The notes under the pieces were generated by a model. It worked only from the letters and a program-made list of their open reading frames with translations, ran no database searches and was not told the origin of the DNA. From an uncultured Clostridia bacterium (GTDB lineage Bacteria > Bacillota > Clostridia > Christensenellales > Borkfalkiaceae): a stretch of DNA of 45,389 nucleotides. The position numbers and the translations under genes were made by a program. How positions within the stretch are numbered: the stretch's first letter is position 1; each line of letters opens with the position of its first letter. Shown piece after piece: positions 1 to 8,135 of the stretch. Location: NCBI GenBank assembly GCA_947589555.1, contig CANQAZ010000005.1, forward strand, positions 1 to 45,389, read 5' to 3'.

Positions 1-666
1 CCGGAAGAGGGGCTGGAACGGGCCCTTAAAAGGGCGGACGCCCTGCTGTTGACCTCCCCCGACTACTACGGATACTTTGCCCCCCTCGCGGCGGCGCGGC
101 GGCTGTGCGACGGGCAGGGAAAGCCCCTCGCGGTGGACGGCGCGCACGGCGGACACCTCCGCTTTTGCGAAAATTACGGCGGAAAATTCGCCGATCTGTG
201 GGTGGACGGCGTGCATAAGTCGTTGCCCGCGCTCACGCAGGGGGCGGTGGTCTCGGCAAACGAAAAATGGGCGGCGGCCCTCCAAAAGAGCGTGGTGAAA
301 TTCCGCACCACCTCCCCCTCTTACCCCATCATGGCGAGCGTGGAGTACGCCGTGAAGTTCCCCCGCAACGAGAGGCTGGAACGGGCGGCGGAAGAGGCAA
401 AACACGAGATGGGGGCGGAAAAAAACGACGATTGGACGAAAATTTTGGTTCCGTTCGCCGATACGGGCGCCGCACGGCGGTACTTGGAAGCGCACGGCGT
501 TTATGCCGAATTCGACGACGGGAATTACCTCTTGTTTTACCTTTCGCCCTGCACGAAGGAGGGCGATCTCAAAAAACTCAGGCGGCTCGTGCGGGGGTTG
601 CCCCGCAAAACGCCCGCCCCGGACGCGCCCGCGGGGGCCGTTCCGATGTACGCGGAGGAAGGATGA
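1..666 (+). CDS. Orn/Lys/Arg decarboxylase-family PLP enzyme (YaaO-like), 5' truncated
   Basis: The reading frame is open from base 1, so only the last 221 residues are present. The segment VDGAHGGH followed by DLWVDGVHKSLPALTQGA matches the fold-type I PLP decarboxylase family (ornithine, lysine and arginine decarboxylases). The aspartate would contact the cofactor, and the lysine of the HK pair (codon 217-219) would be the Schiff-base lysine. The C-terminal part corresponds to the family's small domain. B. subtilis has a relative, yaaO, just upstream of tmk and holB, so position supports the call; tmk is not between the two genes here. The stop overlaps the holB start as ATGA (663-666), indicating translational coupling. 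The substrate cannot be told from the fragment. Confidence 0.78.
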   Translation, partial: PEEGLERALKRADALLLTSPDYYGYFAPLAAARRLCDGQGKPLAVDGAHGGHLRFCENYGGKFADLWVDGVHKSLPALTQGAVVSANEKWAAALQKSVVKFRTTSPSYPIMASVEYAVKFPRNERLERAAEEAKHEMGAEKNDDWTKILVPFADTGAARRYLEAHGVYAEFDDGNYLLFYLSPCTKEGDLKKLRRLVRGLPRKTPAPDAPAGAVPMYAEEG

Positions 667-1604
667 AGCAACTTTTGCGCCGTACAAACGCATACGCCGC
701 GATCCGCGCGGGGGCCGAAGCGGGGAGCCTCTCCCACGCTACCCTCGTCGTGTTTCCCGACGAAAAACTCCTGCGGCTCCTCCTCACCGAGTGCGCGGAG
801 GCCTTTTTCGGCGCGGAGGAGGATTCGCGTACGGCGCGGCTCATCGCAAAAGAACAATATTCGGATTGTCTCTTTTTTCCCGCGGCGGGCGAAAAACTCA
901 CCGCGGAGATCGGGGGACGCATCATCGACGAGAGCATTTTGCGGCCCGTGGAGGAAAACAAAAAACTCTTTGTGCTCGACGCCTTCCACACCGCGCCCCC
1001 CCTCGTGCAGAACAAACTCTTGAAAGTCATCGAGGAGCCCCCCGAGGGAGTGTATTTCCTCCTCGGCGCCGCGACGGAGTACCCCGTGCTCCCCACCGTT
1101 TTATCCCGTGTGGCTAAAATTTCGGTGCCCCCCTTCACGGAGGAGGACGTTGCGGCGGCGTTGAAGCGCGACCACCCCGACCTCGAAGGGGCGGACGAGG
1201 CGGCCGCGGCGAGCGGCGGGATCTATTCGGTGGCGGAGAGCCTGCTGGCGGACGGCGGGGCGCAATTCCGCCTTGCGGAGGAGTTTTTGCTCACCCGCGA
1301 GCCCGAGAAATTTTGCAGAACGCTATCCGATAAGCAGGATAAACGCATCTTTTTTGCGGCGCTCGGGCAGGTTCTGCGCGACGGCATGTTCCTCGCCGCC
1401 GGGCAGGGGAAATTCGCCAAACGGCGGGGCAAAGAAATGATGGAAATTGCAAGGATCTATCCCGTAGGCGTGTTGCAGAGCGCCGTCGGACTGACGGCAC
1501 GGGCCGAACGGGAAATCGGCTTTAACGCCAATTTCGCCCAGTGCGCGCTGGCGCTCTCCGTGGCGATCGGCAAGGAGAAAGAAAAATGGAACAGGTTGTC
1601 ATAA
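663..1604 (+). CDS. holB: DNA polymerase III delta' subunit
   Basis: The 313-residue product is the delta' clamp-loader subunit, which with DnaX and delta loads the beta clamp onto primed DNA. The most telling part is the stretch around residues 100-145: KLFVLDAFHTAPPLVQNKLLKVIEEPPEG, then LPTVLSRV, the conserved SRC-like sensor region of the DnaX/delta' AAA+ fold. No Walker A motif is seen, as expected for delta', which does not hydrolyse ATP. The N-terminal region is short and divergent. The ATG at 663 has GGAGGAAGG just upstream and overlaps the preceding stop. The 3' end overlaps ricT by 19 bases. This holB-ricT pairing is conserved across Bacillota. Confidence 0.88.
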   Translation: MKQLLRRTNAYAAIRAGAEAGSLSHATLVVFPDEKLLRLLLTECAEAFFGAEEDSRTARLIAKEQYSDCLFFPAAGEKLTAEIGGRIIDESILRPVEENKKLFVLDAFHTAPPLVQNKLLKVIEEPPEGVYFLLGAATEYPVLPTVLSRVAKISVPPFTEEDVAAALKRDHPDLEGADEAAAASGGIYSVAESLLADGGAQFRLAEEFLLTREPEKFCRTLSDKQDKRIFFAALGQVLRDGMFLAAGQGKFAKRRGKEMMEIARIYPVGVLQSAVGLTARAEREIGFNANFAQCALALSVAIGKEKEKWNRLS

Positions 1605-2440
1605 TCAAATTCAAAAACAGCAAGCCCTACTTTTTCTCTGCGGGCGGCCTTACCCTCAAAAAGGGGCAGGGGGTCATCGTGGAGACGGCCCGCGGCACGG
1701 AATACGGCGTGGTGGAAAACCCCGGGTGCGAGGTGCGCGAGGAACTGCTCACCCCGCCCTTGAAGCCCGTTTTGCGCGTGGCCGACGAAAAGGACATGGA
1801 AGTGGTGAGAGAGCGTGAGGCGCGCCGCCCCGAGGCCATGAAGGTCTGCCGCGAAAAAATCGAAAAACACGGGCTCCCCATGAAACTCATCGACTGCGAA
1901 TTTACCTTCGACGGGAATAAGGTCATCTTTACCTTTACCTCCGAGGGAAGGGTGGATTTCCGCGAACTCGTGAAGGACCTCGCCTCCTACTTCCACCTCC
2001 GCATCGAACTCAAACAGGTGGGCGCGCGCGACGAAACGCGCATCCTCGGCGGCATCGCACCCTGCGGCAGGGTGTGCTGTTGCGCCGGGTGCATGCCCGA
2101 CCTCAAAAAGGTCTCCATCAAAATGGCCAAAAACCAGGGGCTCTCCCTCAACCCCGGGAAAATTTCGGGGCTGTGCGGCAGGCTGATGTGTTGCCTCGCC
2201 TACGAGAACGAATACTACGCCGAGGCCTTTAAGCAGATGCCCAAACTCGGCTCCGCCGTGGAGACGCCCGAGGGGAAGGGCTCCGTGATCGCCACCGATA
2301 TGCTCAAAATGACGGTGCGCGTCAAAATCGAAAAGGACGGCGCCCTGTTGTACCGCGATTTTCCCCTCGCCGACGTGAAATTCCGCAAAACGGCCGAAAA
2401 AGAGGGCGGAGACGACGATTCGGACAAAATTTCCGAATAA
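1586..2440 (+). CDS. ricT: RicT/YaaT (PSP1-domain) regulatory iron-sulfur protein
   Basis: The 284-residue protein carries the PSP1 domain. In B. subtilis RicT (YaaT) forms the Y-complex with RicA and RicF, binds [4Fe-4S] clusters, and is needed for RNase Y-dependent mRNA maturation, sporulation and competence. The family's cysteine signature is visible: C160, C164, C165, C166 and C169, then CGRLMCC with C197, C202 and C203. The start at 1586 lies inside the end of holB (19-base overlap) and is preceded by AAGGAGAAAG. Length is typical. A 2[4Fe-4S] ferredoxin gene follows 72 bases downstream under its own promoter. Confidence 0.92.
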   Translation: MEQVVIIKFKNSKPYFFSAGGLTLKKGQGVIVETARGTEYGVVENPGCEVREELLTPPLKPVLRVADEKDMEVVREREARRPEAMKVCREKIEKHGLPMKLIDCEFTFDGNKVIFTFTSEGRVDFRELVKDLASYFHLRIELKQVGARDETRILGGIAPCGRVCCCAGCMPDLKKVSIKMAKNQGLSLNPGKISGLCGRLMCCLAYENEYYAEAFKQMPKLGSAVETPEGKGSVIATDMLKMTVRVKIEKDGALLYRDFPLADVKFRKTAEKEGGDDDSDKISE

Positions 2441-2453
2441 TTTTGAAAACCGC

Positions 2454-2482
2454 TTTACGAACGCCCAAAGATGTGATATAAT
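2454..2482 (+). promoter_or_regulatory. Sigma-A promoter of the ferredoxin gene
   Basis: The -35 box TTTACG (2454-2459) and the -10 box TATAAT (2477-2482) are 17 bases apart. The -10 is extended (TGA directly before TATAAT). The predicted start is near 2489, leaving a leader of about 24 bases that contains GGAGGT at 2500-2505. Confidence 0.85.
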
Positions 2483-2512
2483 ACGCATAAGATTTTAACG
2501 GAGGTCATCATT

Positions 2513-2683
2513 ATGGCTCACAAGATTTCGGACGCTTGCGTATCCTGCGGCGCGTGCGCGGATACCTGCCCCGTCGGAGCGATCACGCCCGGGGATGCGA
2601 CGTACGTCGTCGATCCCGATGCGTGCATCGACTGCGGCGCATGCGAGGACGGTTGCCCCACGGGCGCCATCACCGCCGAGTAA
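2513..2683 (+). CDS. 2[4Fe-4S] ferredoxin (56 residues)
   Basis: This small gene encodes a clostridial-type ferredoxin. Two CxxCxxCxxxCP motifs bind the two clusters: C9, C12, C15, C19 and C38, C41, C44, C48. The protein is acidic and lacks signal peptide or extra domains, so it is a soluble low-potential electron carrier for enzymes such as pyruvate:ferredoxin oxidoreductase or hydrogenase. The start at 2513 has a strong GGAGGT site eight bases upstream and its own extended -10 promoter. A terminator follows, so it is a monocistronic unit. It interrupts the ricT-trmN6 order seen in B. subtilis, where yabA occupies this place. Confidence 0.95.
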   Translation: MAHKISDACVSCGACADTCPVGAITPGDATYVVDPDACIDCGACEDGCPTGAITAE

Positions 2684-2695
2684 GTTGGTACAAGA

Positions 2696-2735
2696 AAAAG
2701 CGCGGCTTACGGCTGCGCTTTTCCTTATTTTTACG
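2696..2735 (+). terminator. Rho-independent terminator after the ferredoxin gene
   Basis: AAAAGCGC (2696-2703) pairs with GCGCTTTT (2715-2722) around an 11-base loop, followed by a T-rich stretch. The remainder of the 261-base gap to trmN6 shows no gene or promoter that I recognise, only short repeats of GGGACG and GACCTGTTG. Confidence 0.75.
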
Positions 2736-2944
2736 GGTTTTTTCGGGTACGGACGGGGAAAGAGAAGGCCACGGGACGAAAAACCGCAGAAAACAGACGC
2801 GGGACGCATGGGATTGCCCGCGGAGGCGCGGCAATGGGACGCGCGAGCGAAAAATAGCGACCTGTTGTCGGATTTTTGAAATTCGGCGACGAAAATGATG
2901 ACCTGTTGCGCGTTTTTGCGGGGCGCGAAGGGGGAGGAGAGAGG

Positions 2945-3610
2945 ATGGAGACCGTCGAAAGTCTGCAAATCGGCTCATACCGCATCATACAGGATACCGA
3001 GCGGTACCGTTTTACCTCGGACGCCGTGCTCCTCGCCCGCTTTTTGAAGGCCAAAAAGGGGGAACGGGTGGCCGATTTCTGTGCGGGAAGCGGCATTGTG
3101 GGCCTCCATTTTTATGCCGAAAACGAGGGGACGGCGGGGGTGACGCTGGTGGAGGCGGATCCCGGCCTGTGCGACCTTTCTCGCAAGACCATCGCCCTCA
3201 ACGGGCTGGAAGGGAGGTTTACGGCCGAAAATATGAGGGTGCAGGATGTTCCCGCCCGCTACAACGAGGCGTTTTCGCTCATTTTGTGCAATCCGCCCTA
3301 CGAGCGGGAGGGGACCGGCTTCGAAAAAAAGAGGGACGCCGCTTGCCGCAAGGAGATCTCCCTCACCCTCGGAGAGTTGTGCGCGGCGGCCGCGGGAAGT
3401 TTGAAATTCGGCGGCAGGTTTGCACTTTGCCTGCGCGCGGACAGGCTTTCGGAACTCTTTTCCGCCCTCCGCGCACACGCGTTGGAGCCGAAAAAGTTGC
3501 AATTTGTGGCGGGGAAAGAGGGCGCGAAGCCCTACCTCGCCCTCGTTTCCGCCGTGAAGGGCGGGCGGCTCGGGCTGGACGTGCTCCCCGAGGCGCACAA
3601 TAAAAAATAG
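2945..3610 (+). CDS. trmN6: tRNA1(Val) adenine-37 N6-methyltransferase-like protein (YabB/TrmN6)
   Basis: A 221-residue class I SAM-dependent methyltransferase. The SAM-binding glycine loop is DFCAGSGIVG (residues 44-53), and NPPY at 116-119 is the N6-adenine methyltransferase catalytic motif. The N-terminal segment with QDTERYRFTSDAVLLARF is characteristic of the TrmN6/YabB family, which methylates the adenine at position 37 of tRNA1(Val) in E. coli. The start at 2945 follows GGGAGGAGAGG. Its place just before rsmI matches yabB-yabC in B. subtilis. RNA substrate specificity is inferred from the family. Confidence 0.85.
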   Translation: METVESLQIGSYRIIQDTERYRFTSDAVLLARFLKAKKGERVADFCAGSGIVGLHFYAENEGTAGVTLVEADPGLCDLSRKTIALNGLEGRFTAENMRVQDVPARYNEAFSLILCNPPYEREGTGFEKKRDAACRKEISLTLGELCAAAAGSLKFGGRFALCLRADRLSELFSALRAHALEPKKLQFVAGKEGAKPYLALVSAVKGGRLGLDVLPEAHNKK

Positions 3611-3649
3611 GGTCAAAACGCGCACCGTTTGTGCGTTTTCGGAGAAATT

Positions 3650-4453
3650 ATGGTAAGTTTTGTTGCAACGCCCATCGGAAATTTGAAGGATATCACCCTG
3701 CGCGCCCTCGAAGAGTTGAGGGAGGCGGATGTCATCTTTTGCGAGGACACCCGCCATACCCTCAAACTGTTGACGGCGTACGGGATCAAAAAACCCCTCC
3801 TCTCCTGCCACAAATTCAACGAGCGGGAGGCGGCGGAGAAGATGATCTCCCTTTCGCGGGAGGGGAAGCGCGTCGCCGTGGTCTCCGATGCGGGCATGCC
3901 CGTCATTTCCGACCCCGGGCGGGAGGTGTGCCGCATTTTGAAGGAGGCGGGGGAGGGCTATACCGTGCTACCGGGCGCGAATGCCGCTCTCTCTGCCCTC
4001 GTGCTTTCGGCATTTTCCGCCGACAGGTTCACATTTTTGGGCTTTTTGCCCGACAAAAAGGGGGACCGCCGCGCCCTTTTGGAGGAGTACGCGCACGCGC
4101 GGGAGACCCTCGTATTCCACTCCGCCCCGCAGGACGTGGACAGGGATATCGCCGATATGGCCGAAGTCTTGGGCGACCGCCCCGCCTGTGCCGTCAGAGA
4201 GATCACGAAGATCCACGAAGAGAGTGCGGAATTCCGCCTCGCGGAGGGGCTCGCCGGCGAGAAACGGGGGGAGTACGTGCTCGTCGTGGCGGGGGCGGAG
4301 GGGGAGAAAAACCCGCTGTGCATCCTCTCGCCCCGCGAACACGTGCAAGCATACCTCGACGAAGGGCTGGACAAAAAGGAGGCGCTGAAACGGGCCGCGC
4401 GCGACCGCGGAGTGCCCAAGAGCGCCCTCTATAAGGAGACGCTCGACCTGTGA
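3650..4453 (+). CDS. rsmI: 16S rRNA (cytidine-1402-2'-O)-methyltransferase
   Basis: The 267-residue protein matches RsmI throughout: ATPIGNLKDIT at the N-terminus, EDTRHT, then SDAGMPVISDPG, the tetrapyrrole-methylase-type SAM site used here on rRNA. RsmI 2'-O-methylates C1402 in the ribosomal decoding centre. The start at 3650 follows GGAG. It lies 39 bases after trmN6, so the two are probably co-transcribed; a short hairpin (CGCAC/GTGCG near 3620-3635) sits between them. In B. subtilis rsmI (yabC) is followed by abrB and metS; here about 19.9 kb of other genes intervene before metG. Confidence 0.95.
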   Translation: MVSFVATPIGNLKDITLRALEELREADVIFCEDTRHTLKLLTAYGIKKPLLSCHKFNEREAAEKMISLSREGKRVAVVSDAGMPVISDPGREVCRILKEAGEGYTVLPGANAALSALVLSAFSADRFTFLGFLPDKKGDRRALLEEYAHARETLVFHSAPQDVDRDIADMAEVLGDRPACAVREITKIHEESAEFRLAEGLAGEKRGEYVLVVAGAEGEKNPLCILSPREHVQAYLDEGLDKKEALKRAARDRGVPKSALYKETLDL

Positions 4454-4517
4454 GGGCGGCAATCCGCCCTTCCCCGCGGACCGTGCGACAAATTCCGCGC
4501 TTTTTCCGCAAAACGGC

Positions 4518-4546
4518 TTGCAAACGCCGCTTGAAATTGGTATAAT
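4518..4546 (+). promoter_or_regulatory. Sigma-A promoter placing the start site at the ATG
   Basis: TTGCAA (4518-4523), a 17-base spacer, then TATAAT (4541-4546). Only six bases separate the -10 box from the ATG at 4553, so the expected transcription start falls on the A of the start codon and no ribosome binding site can be present. Confidence 0.7.
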
Positions 4547-4552
4547 CTCAAT

Positions 4553-5992
4553 ATGCTGGTTTCCGCCTTTCCGAAACTGAAAAATACCCGCTTTGTGCGG
4601 GCGGTGCACGTTTTTTTCCGCTCGCCGTGGTATTGCGCGCTCATCGCCGCGCTGATGGCGGTCTCCGAGATCTTTTCCCTCGAATTTCCCGTGTACTATC
4701 TCTATCTCGCGCTCGGCGCGGCGTGCTTGCTCTTCGACGGGGACGCCATCGGCATTCTGCCCATCGTCGTGTGCGGTTATATGACCTTTTCTGCGCAGAA
4801 CAACCCCGGGAAATTCCCCGAAACCTCCCTCTTCCGCCGGACGGACCGCCTCTTCGAACTCGGCTGTATCCTCACCGTGGCCGTCGTGCTCCTTCTCGGC
4901 CGGTTGGCGGTTTCCCTTATCGAACTGCCCAAAAAGCGGTGCCCCAAACTTGCGCTGGGATTCGGGGGGCTCGGCCTTTCCTACCTGCTCGGCGGTTTTC
5001 TTTCGGGTTTTTACGCCTTCGATACCGCGCTCTACGGCTTTGTGCAGATCGTTTCCATTTCTCTCTTCTATTTCTTCTTCTATTATGCGATCGATTGGCG
5101 GGAGGTCAAGCCGCAGTACTTTGCCGTCGTGTTTACGGCGGTCGGCGCCGGCATGCTCGCCGAGATCGTCGGCATGTACTTTTTGCCCGGCGTCATCGGC
5201 GAAAACGGGCTGTTGAACCGCGGCGCCCTCTACACGGGTTGGGGGGTGTACAACAACGTGGGGTGCATCATGGCGATGTGCATGCCCGCGCCTTTCTACT
5301 TTGCCGCGCAGAAGAAATTCGGCTGGCTGTACGTCATCCTCGGATGCGTCTTTTTCCTCGGCGTTGTGCTCACCCAGAGCCGCGGGAGCATCCTCTCCGC
5401 CATCGCAGTGCTCGTACTGTGCGGCGTTGCCGCCCTTATCTGGGCCAAAAAACGGGAGAAGATCGGGGTGGCCGTTGTGCTCGGCGCATTCGTGCTTGCG
5501 GTGGGCGTCGGGCTCGCCGTCAAGCATGACGATACCAACATCCTGTTCTCCTCCCTCTTCAAGAGCGGTATGAACGATTCGGGCAGGATCGAAATTTATC
5601 GGTCGTGCTGGCAGGACTTTCTCGACGCCCCCTTCTTCGGAAAGGGCTTTTATCACACCTCCGGCTATGTGGCGTTCGACCCCGGGCCCTTCATTCCTCC
5701 CCGCGCGCACAACACCGTCTTCCAACTCCTCGCGAGCGGCGGCGCCTTTGCCTTTTTGATGTACTTTTGGCACCGCTTTACGACCGTCAAACTGTGCCTG
5801 TACCATCCCACGGCGGCAAAGATGTTTGCCTTCCTCTGCGTCGTTTCCCTCCTCTTCACCAGCCTTTTGGACTGCAACTTCTTCAACATCGGGCCCGGGC
5901 TTCTGTACTCCGTATTGCTCGTTTTGGCGGAGGGGACGGACGAAAATGGAGACCTTTACAGGGAAAAGAAAAAGGGCCGCAGGGGCTCATAA
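4553..5992 (+). CDS. O-antigen ligase/polymerase (Wzy/WaaL-like) membrane protein
   Basis: A 479-residue polytopic membrane protein with about 11-12 hydrophobic segments. Features of the Wzy_C/O-antigen ligase family are visible in the second half: TQSRGS within a membrane segment, a large external loop with DSGRIEIYRSCWQDFLDAPFFGKGF, and PRAHNTVFQLLASGG carrying the conserved histidine. Such proteins polymerise or transfer lipid-linked glycans outside the membrane, which in a Gram-positive would build capsule or wall polysaccharide. The start at 4553 is the only plausible one and has no Shine-Dalgarno sequence. A GT4 glycosyltransferase lies convergent downstream. The glycan made is unknown. 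Confidence 0.8.
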   Translation: MLVSAFPKLKNTRFVRAVHVFFRSPWYCALIAALMAVSEIFSLEFPVYYLYLALGAACLLFDGDAIGILPIVVCGYMTFSAQNNPGKFPETSLFRRTDRLFELGCILTVAVVLLLGRLAVSLIELPKKRCPKLALGFGGLGLSYLLGGFLSGFYAFDTALYGFVQIVSISLFYFFFYYAIDWREVKPQYFAVVFTAVGAGMLAEIVGMYFLPGVIGENGLLNRGALYTGWGVYNNVGCIMAMCMPAPFYFAAQKKFGWLYVILGCVFFLGVVLTQSRGSILSAIAVLVLCGVAALIWAKKREKIGVAVVLGAFVLAVGVGLAVKHDDTNILFSSLFKSGMNDSGRIEIYRSCWQDFLDAPFFGKGFYHTSGYVAFDPGPFIPPRAHNTVFQLLASGGAFAFLMYFWHRFTTVKLCLYHPTAAKMFAFLCVVSLLFTSLLDCNFFNIGPGLLYSVLLVLAEGTDENGDLYREKKKGRRGS

Positions 5993-6001
5993 AAGGAAGA
6001 T

Positions 6002-6042
6002 AAACGTGCGCCGCGCTCCATGAGCGCGGCGCACGTTTTTTA
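6002..6042 (+). terminator. Strong terminator hairpin between convergent genes
   Basis: Bases 6004-6018 pair perfectly with 6022-6036 (15 bp, CAT loop), extended by A:T pairs and followed by a run of T. It terminates the O-antigen-ligase-like gene. Read on the other strand the hairpin is followed by TTTATCTT, so it may also serve the convergent glycosyltransferase gene. Confidence 0.92.
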
Positions 6043-6061
6043 TTGTAATGATGTTCGGCCG

Positions 6062-7297
6062 TCAGCGGGAGAGGATCTCGTCGTAGGCGGCGCGCGCCTC
6101 TTCGATGATGCCGTCCCACGTCACGTAGAGGTCGCGGAAGGCGTTTTCGCCCACCTCGCGCAGTTTGTCGGGGTCTTTGAGGGCGGCGCAGACGCCGTCG
6201 GCAAAGGCCGAGCGATCGTTGGGGAAGGAATAACCGTTCACCCCCGGCGTGACCGTGCCCGATGTGACGCTGTCATCGAGGAAAGCGGTGGGCGTATAGC
6301 GGGAAGCCGCCTCGATTTGCACGATGCTCGAAACGTCGTAATAACTTGGGAAGAGGAAGAGGTCGGCCGCCGCATAGACGCCGCACAACTCGGGGATGGA
6401 GGAGATGTGCCCCGCAAACATCACGTTTTCCTCCACGTTTTCCTCTTTCAGTTTCTTTTCGAGTTTGGCGCGGTCGGGCCCGTCGCCCGCGAACAGCATC
6501 TTGAAGCGTACCCCCCGCCGTTTCAGTTCGCCGAGCACCTCCGCGATAAACAAAATGTTCTTTTGCATGATGAGCCGCCCCACGAAGATGAAGAGGGGAT
6601 CCTCCCCCGCGCCGTATTTTTCGCGCGCGAGGCGGCGTTCCCTTTGATAATTTTCGGGCGGGGCGAGAGAGGTGGCGTTGGGCGTTAAGCGGATCTTGCC
6701 TTCGTAGCCGTAGCCGCGGATGACTTCCGCCGTTTTGCGGTGCATCGTCCACACTTCGTCGGCGCCGTTGAATACCTTCATGATGAAGCGCAACAAAAAA
6801 TTCGCGAGAAAATTGTCTCCGCCGACGTACCGCACGAAATCCCGCTTATATTGGCTGTGGAAGGTGCAGATGAGCGGAATACCCCGCTTTTTGCTCATTT
6901 TGAGGGCGAGCCGCCCGATAAAGAAGGGGGAATGGCAGTGGATGAGGTCGATGCGGAGTTTTTTCAGAAGCCGCTTGGCGCGGAAATCGAAGGCGGGAAG
7001 GGCGACCTGATATTTGAGCCTGTCCGAATAGACGCTCCGCACCCCCAAAACGGGATAGTCGCGCATCGCAATGGTCCCCTTGAAGGCCGGCACGAGCACG
7101 AGGACGTTCATCGTTGCGTTGAGACGGCGGGCGTAATTATCCATGACGCTCACCACCCCGTCCATGACGGGATAGAAGGTATCGCAAGTGATGAGAATGG
7201 TCTTTTTCCCGTTGGAGTTGTAATCCGCGACCAGCGTTTTCAAAAATGCGCGGTATTCCTTCGACCGCCGCTTATAGTTGCCGTGCAACGTCCACAT
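6062..7297 (-). CDS. Glycosyltransferase family 4 (GT-B)
   Basis: The 411-residue protein is a GT-B retaining glycosyltransferase. The N-terminal acceptor half has DTFYPVMDGVVSVM and IDLIHCHSPFFIG. The C-terminal donor half has FVGRLIMQKN (about residue 240) and AADLFLFPSYYDVSSIVQIEAAS, the nucleotide-sugar-binding E-x7-E region, with aspartate at the first acidic position. Such enzymes add sugars to lipids such as diacylglycerol or to nascent surface glycans. There is no signal peptide, so it acts on the cytoplasmic face. A consensus promoter and GGGAGG lie upstream, and a second promoter further upstream would add a long leader. Donor and acceptor are unknown. Confidence 0.87.
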   Translation of the reverse strand: MWTLHGNYKRRSKEYRAFLKTLVADYNSNGKKTILITCDTFYPVMDGVVSVMDNYARRLNATMNVLVLVPAFKGTIAMRDYPVLGVRSVYSDRLKYQVALPAFDFRAKRLLKKLRIDLIHCHSPFFIGRLALKMSKKRGIPLICTFHSQYKRDFVRYVGGDNFLANFLLRFIMKVFNGADEVWTMHRKTAEVIRGYGYEGKIRLTPNATSLAPPENYQRERRLAREKYGAGEDPLFIFVGRLIMQKNILFIAEVLGELKRRGVRFKMLFAGDGPDRAKLEKKLKEENVEENVMFAGHISSIPELCGVYAAADLFLFPSYYDVSSIVQIEAASRYTPTAFLDDSVTSGTVTPGVNGYSFPNDRSAFADGVCAALKDPDKLREVGENAFRDLYVTWDGIIEEARAAYDEILSR

Positions 7298-7318
7298 CGC
7301 GCGCCTCCCGTAGATCCT

Positions 7319-7347
7319 ATTGTATCACGTCCGCGGCCGAATGTCAA
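7319..7347 (-). promoter_or_regulatory. Proximal sigma-A promoter of the GT4 gene
   Basis: On the minus strand TTGACA (7347-7342) and TACAAT (7324-7319) are 17 bases apart. The leader would be short and includes GGGAGG before the ATG at 7297. Confidence 0.88.
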
Positions 7348-7384
7348 GCGGGCGGCGGAACGCCTCCCCCCAACCCCGAAATAC

Positions 7385-7472
7385 AGGCAAAGCCCCTCGA
7401 AACTCGCGCTCCGGGGGGCTCCGCTTATGATAAGGGGGAAAAATTATGAATGATCGGACTTTCGTTTTTTGT
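7385..7472 (-). ncRNA. Possible structured leader or small RNA upstream of the GT4 gene
   Basis: Transcription from the distal promoter (7479-7507) would cover this stretch. On the minus strand it ends with AGCCCC pairing with GGGGCT around a GC-rich loop, followed by TTTGCCTGTATTT, which resembles a weak terminator or attenuator. No coding potential is convincing. I do not recognise a known riboswitch family here. The call is an inference from promoter plus hairpin. Confidence 0.3.
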
Positions 7473-7478
7473 GCCCTT

Positions 7479-7517
7479 ATTATAAAAGAAAATTTTTCAA
7501 ATGTAAAATCATTTTAC
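7479..7517 (-). promoter_or_regulatory. Distal promoter with a palindrome over its -35 box
   Basis: On the minus strand TTTACA (7507-7502) and TATAAT (7484-7479) have a 17-base spacer. The perfect palindrome GTAAAATCATTTTAC (7503-7517) overlaps the -35 box and could be an operator. The rest of the 325-base gap 7298-7622 holds this promoter, its possible leader and AT-rich sequence downstream of spmB. Confidence 0.6.
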
Positions 7518-7622
7518 GAAAATTTTTTGCGCGCGTTCTTTTTCCCGCTTCATATCAAGTCTTGTGATAAATTTTCACCGCGCGCCGCCAAACCGATAAA
7601 AATTTCACAATTCAGCCAAACG

Positions 7623-8135
7623 CTACATGATGCGGCACAAAAAACAACCCAAAATGACGCTCAAAAAATTGGCGGCGAGGGAGACGGCGACGGGCTTGAA
7701 GAGGTTTTTCCGCGCCGTTCCCGCAAAGTACACGGCGGAGATATAGAACACCGTTTCGCTCGAACCGTACGAAACGCAGGCGCAACGGGCGATGTAACTG
7801 TCCGCGCCGTAGGTGCGGAGGAGTTCGGAGAGGAGAGCGGTGGAGCCGCTCCCCGAGAAGGGCTTCAACAGCACGAGTTTGGAGATCTCGGGGGGGATGC
7901 CGAGGAAGCGGAAGGCGGGCGAAAGAAAATTTGTAAGGGCGGCGGAGAGGCCGCTCCGCTCGAAGAGTTCGGAGAGCATCAGAACGGCCGCGAGGTAGGG
8001 GAAGAGGGAGAGGATGAGGGGAACGGCCTCCTTTACCCCTTCCGTAAAGCAATCGTAGAGCCTGATTCTGCGCACCACGGCGTAGGCGAAGAGGGCGAGA
8101 AAGAGGGCGGGAATGAGGAGGGCGAGGTACTTCAT
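7623..8135 (-). CDS. spmB: Spore maturation protein B
   Basis: A 170-residue membrane protein of the nucleoside-transporter-gate-like (Gate) family. SpmB-type motifs include LLKPFSGSGSTALLSELL and the C-terminal region with GSSETVFYI. In B. subtilis SpmA and SpmB are needed for spore core dehydration and heat resistance, and act in the mother cell or forespore membrane. The start overlaps the spmA stop as ATGA, the usual coupled arrangement. Length is close to that of B. subtilis SpmB. Its presence argues that the organism forms endospores, or that its lineage recently did. Confidence 0.9.
   Translation of the reverse strand: MKYLALLIPALFLALFAYAVVRRIRLYDCFTEGVKEAVPLILSLFPYLAAVLMLSELFERSGLSAALTNFLSPAFRFLGIPPEISKLVLLKPFSGSGSTALLSELLRTYGADSYIARCACVSYGSSETVFYISAVYFAGTARKNLFKPVAVSLAANFLSVILGCFLCRIM

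Noticed and set aside
3968..5806. Long minus-strand open frames opposite rsmI and other GC-rich genes
   Set aside because: They are antisense shadows caused by high GC and codon bias; their translations are rich in His, Gly, Glu and Arg without any family motif.
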